A stretch of 64,000 nucleotides of DNA from Theocolax elegans (lineage: Eukaryota > Arthropoda > Insecta > Hymenoptera > Cerocephalidae). How positions within the stretch are numbered: position 1 is the first letter of the stretch; each line of letters opens with the position of its first letter. Below, in pieces: positions 62,612 to 64,000 of this stretch. The notes beneath the pieces were generated by a model. It had not been told where the DNA came from. It did not search any database and saw nothing but the letters and a program-made list of their open reading frames with translations. Both the position numbers and the translations under genes were made by a program. The stretch covers positions 30,191,058 through 30,255,057 of the forward strand of contig CM047426.1 of NCBI GenBank assembly GCA_026168455.1, written 5' to 3'.

Positions 62612-62613
<2 letters not shown>
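60109..62613. other. AT-rich DNA and islands, no supported gene
   Basis: 60120-60580 and 61940-62370 are AT-rich. Islands lie at about 60590-61130 and 61370-61930. The 122-residue frame at 61575-61943 has no recognisable domain. Confidence 0.5.

Positions 62614-62665
<52 letters not shown>
62614..62665. repeat. (GA)n microsatellite, the longest in the window
   Basis: A perfect GA run of about 52 bp, preceded by an interrupted GA-rich stretch from about 62577. Confidence 0.95.
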
Positions 62666-62666
<1 letters not shown>

Positions 62667-63980
62667 GAAGCTTCGGCTTAATTAGGGAAGGTTTTTTTGC
62701 GTCCCCTTAAATCGCGTAATGTGAGAGTCGTCATCAAGGTCTCGCGCGGACGGGAATTAGCCCAACTGAATTGATCAAAGCTGTTTAACGTGGCCTCTTA
62801 TTAAAGAAATCCATAATCGCTTTGCCTCAAAAGCACGAGCCGACAACTGCCTCCCAGAAATCAGGAATTGCCAACCTCTCCATCCTCATCTTTCTTTCTC
62901 TCTTTAATTCACTCTTTCTAACTCTCTCGTTCGATACTACATACACTCTCTCGTGCGTATTTCTCCCTGCTTTTTGGTATGGCTGAAAGCGTACCCACTT
63001 TCTCGACCCCTTCCTTTCTCTCTTATCCTTTCCATGCGAATGTCAAGTACGATAGAAATGCCTATCAAGATGCAAAATTTTCATTAAACCATCGTTTGAA
63101 TCGAACTTAAATATCATGCGACAGCTAATTTCTACCTTGATTCTATTTATGCTTTCATATTTTATCTGAACGCATGTATTTAATAAATCGTACATTTCTA
63201 AGTATATTAAAAAATTAAAGCAATTGTTTACATCACAAAATACTGAACGTATCAAGAATTTATTTACTTTGTTGCTTTTTTATTTACTTATAATTATTAA
63301 TACCTCAAGTTTCGTAATGTAAACACATTACCGTTTATGCATTTTTTATTTTTGAAACACATAAAACTAGTTACTGCTCAAATACATATTAAATGATCCT
63401 TAAAATAGAAAATTGTAGAATGATTGTATCTTATTGTACTAACAGTAACATTTGCATTATATTGTATAAACTATAATGTTGTTAAACAAAAATTATGTAA
63501 TATTAAAATATCATCTATCTTTTTCGGGAATTATATCCGTAGATAACACGTTGCTGTATTAATGTACGAAAGCTGAGAATAATAAAACCAGGGCCAAACT
63601 TGCGAATTTTGAGCTAATAAACAAAACGCGGTCCTCTTGTCGCCCTCCGGATGAGCGACGACACTTTCTAATTTTCGTTCGGCTTGGCGGCAGGGCCGAG
63701 AAATATGTCGCGGCGTAAAGCGGCACCTCCGGAACATTTCGTCGGCTCATGTCTGTCGCAGTTACGCGAGATTAGCAATTCATGACCGCGCGCTTGTTAT
63801 TGTCATGGAGGGCTCCACCGAACATTTAGCGCTCCGGCAATACACGCTGGCAATAATAATAATTAAGAAACATCGTAACAGGGCCATATTTGGAGCCGCC
63901 ACCCTACGCTCCTCGATCTTCCCTGTCCCGTTACTCCCGTAGTACGCAAATTTCTTTTTTAGCTCTCTCGCCCTCCACCT
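62666..63980. other. Island, AT-rich stretch and island, no supported gene
   Basis: 62666-63030 is GC-richer with CT-rich parts, 63040-63560 is AT-rich, and 63590-63980 is GC-richer. The two overlapping minus-strand frames at 63531-63750 are unrecognised. Confidence 0.5.
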
Positions 63981-64000
63981 TTCTCTCTCTCTCTCTCTCT
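63981..64000. repeat. (CT)n microsatellite cut by the window edge
   Basis: A CT run that continues to the last base. Confidence 0.9.

Overview
This window looks like nuclear DNA from an insect, most plausibly a hymenopteran such as an ant, although the sequence alone does not settle the taxon. The evidence is a three-exon SLC17-type transporter with short introns (78 and 208 bp) and consensus GT..AG junctions, a Penelope-like retroelement fragment, many GA/CT and TA microsatellites, and very AT-rich DNA broken by GC-richer islands every few kilobases. I found no bacterial or viral gene layout, no CRISPR array, no rRNA gene and no convincing tRNA gene.

The only confident host gene is a complete SLC17-family (sialin / inorganic phosphate cotransporter-like) membrane transporter on the minus strand, 24555 to 22785. 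Its three coding exons join into a 494-residue protein. Most other open frames are low-complexity or shadow frames in GA/CT-rich islands. A few are listed as weak candidates: a 77-residue frame with a signal peptide and dibasic sites (15860-16093), a shorter signal-peptide-like frame (21802-22026), a frame on the minus strand at 59827-60108, and a decayed minus-strand coding fragment at 18455-18765.

The richest content is mobile DNA. At 5888-7170 a 5'-truncated Penelope-like element keeps its GIY-YIG endonuclease domain, lies between inverted copies of its terminal repeat, and is bounded by a 16-bp target duplication. Both repeat copies carry a hammerhead-ribozyme-like core. In one copy a 137-bp inverted-repeat element has inserted exactly inside that core. 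At 25626-26621 there is a near-perfect 996-bp palindrome (two arms of about 470 bp around a 56-bp centre) between TA tracts. Smaller elements are a 63-bp hAT-like hairpin with an 8-bp duplication (17209-17271), terminal-inverted-repeat elements at 27781-28259 and 28344-28885, a Ty3/gypsy-like integrase remnant (12347-12763), a possible solo LTR (20746-21167), and a three-copy dispersed repeat near 5.7, 32.3 and 47.5 kb.

From about 29 kb to the end the window is a gene desert. AT-rich DNA alternates with GC-richer islands of 0.3-1 kb, many holding GA/CT tracts. This is the kind of layout expected of a large intron or an intergenic regulatory region, but no exons of a flanking gene could be proved.
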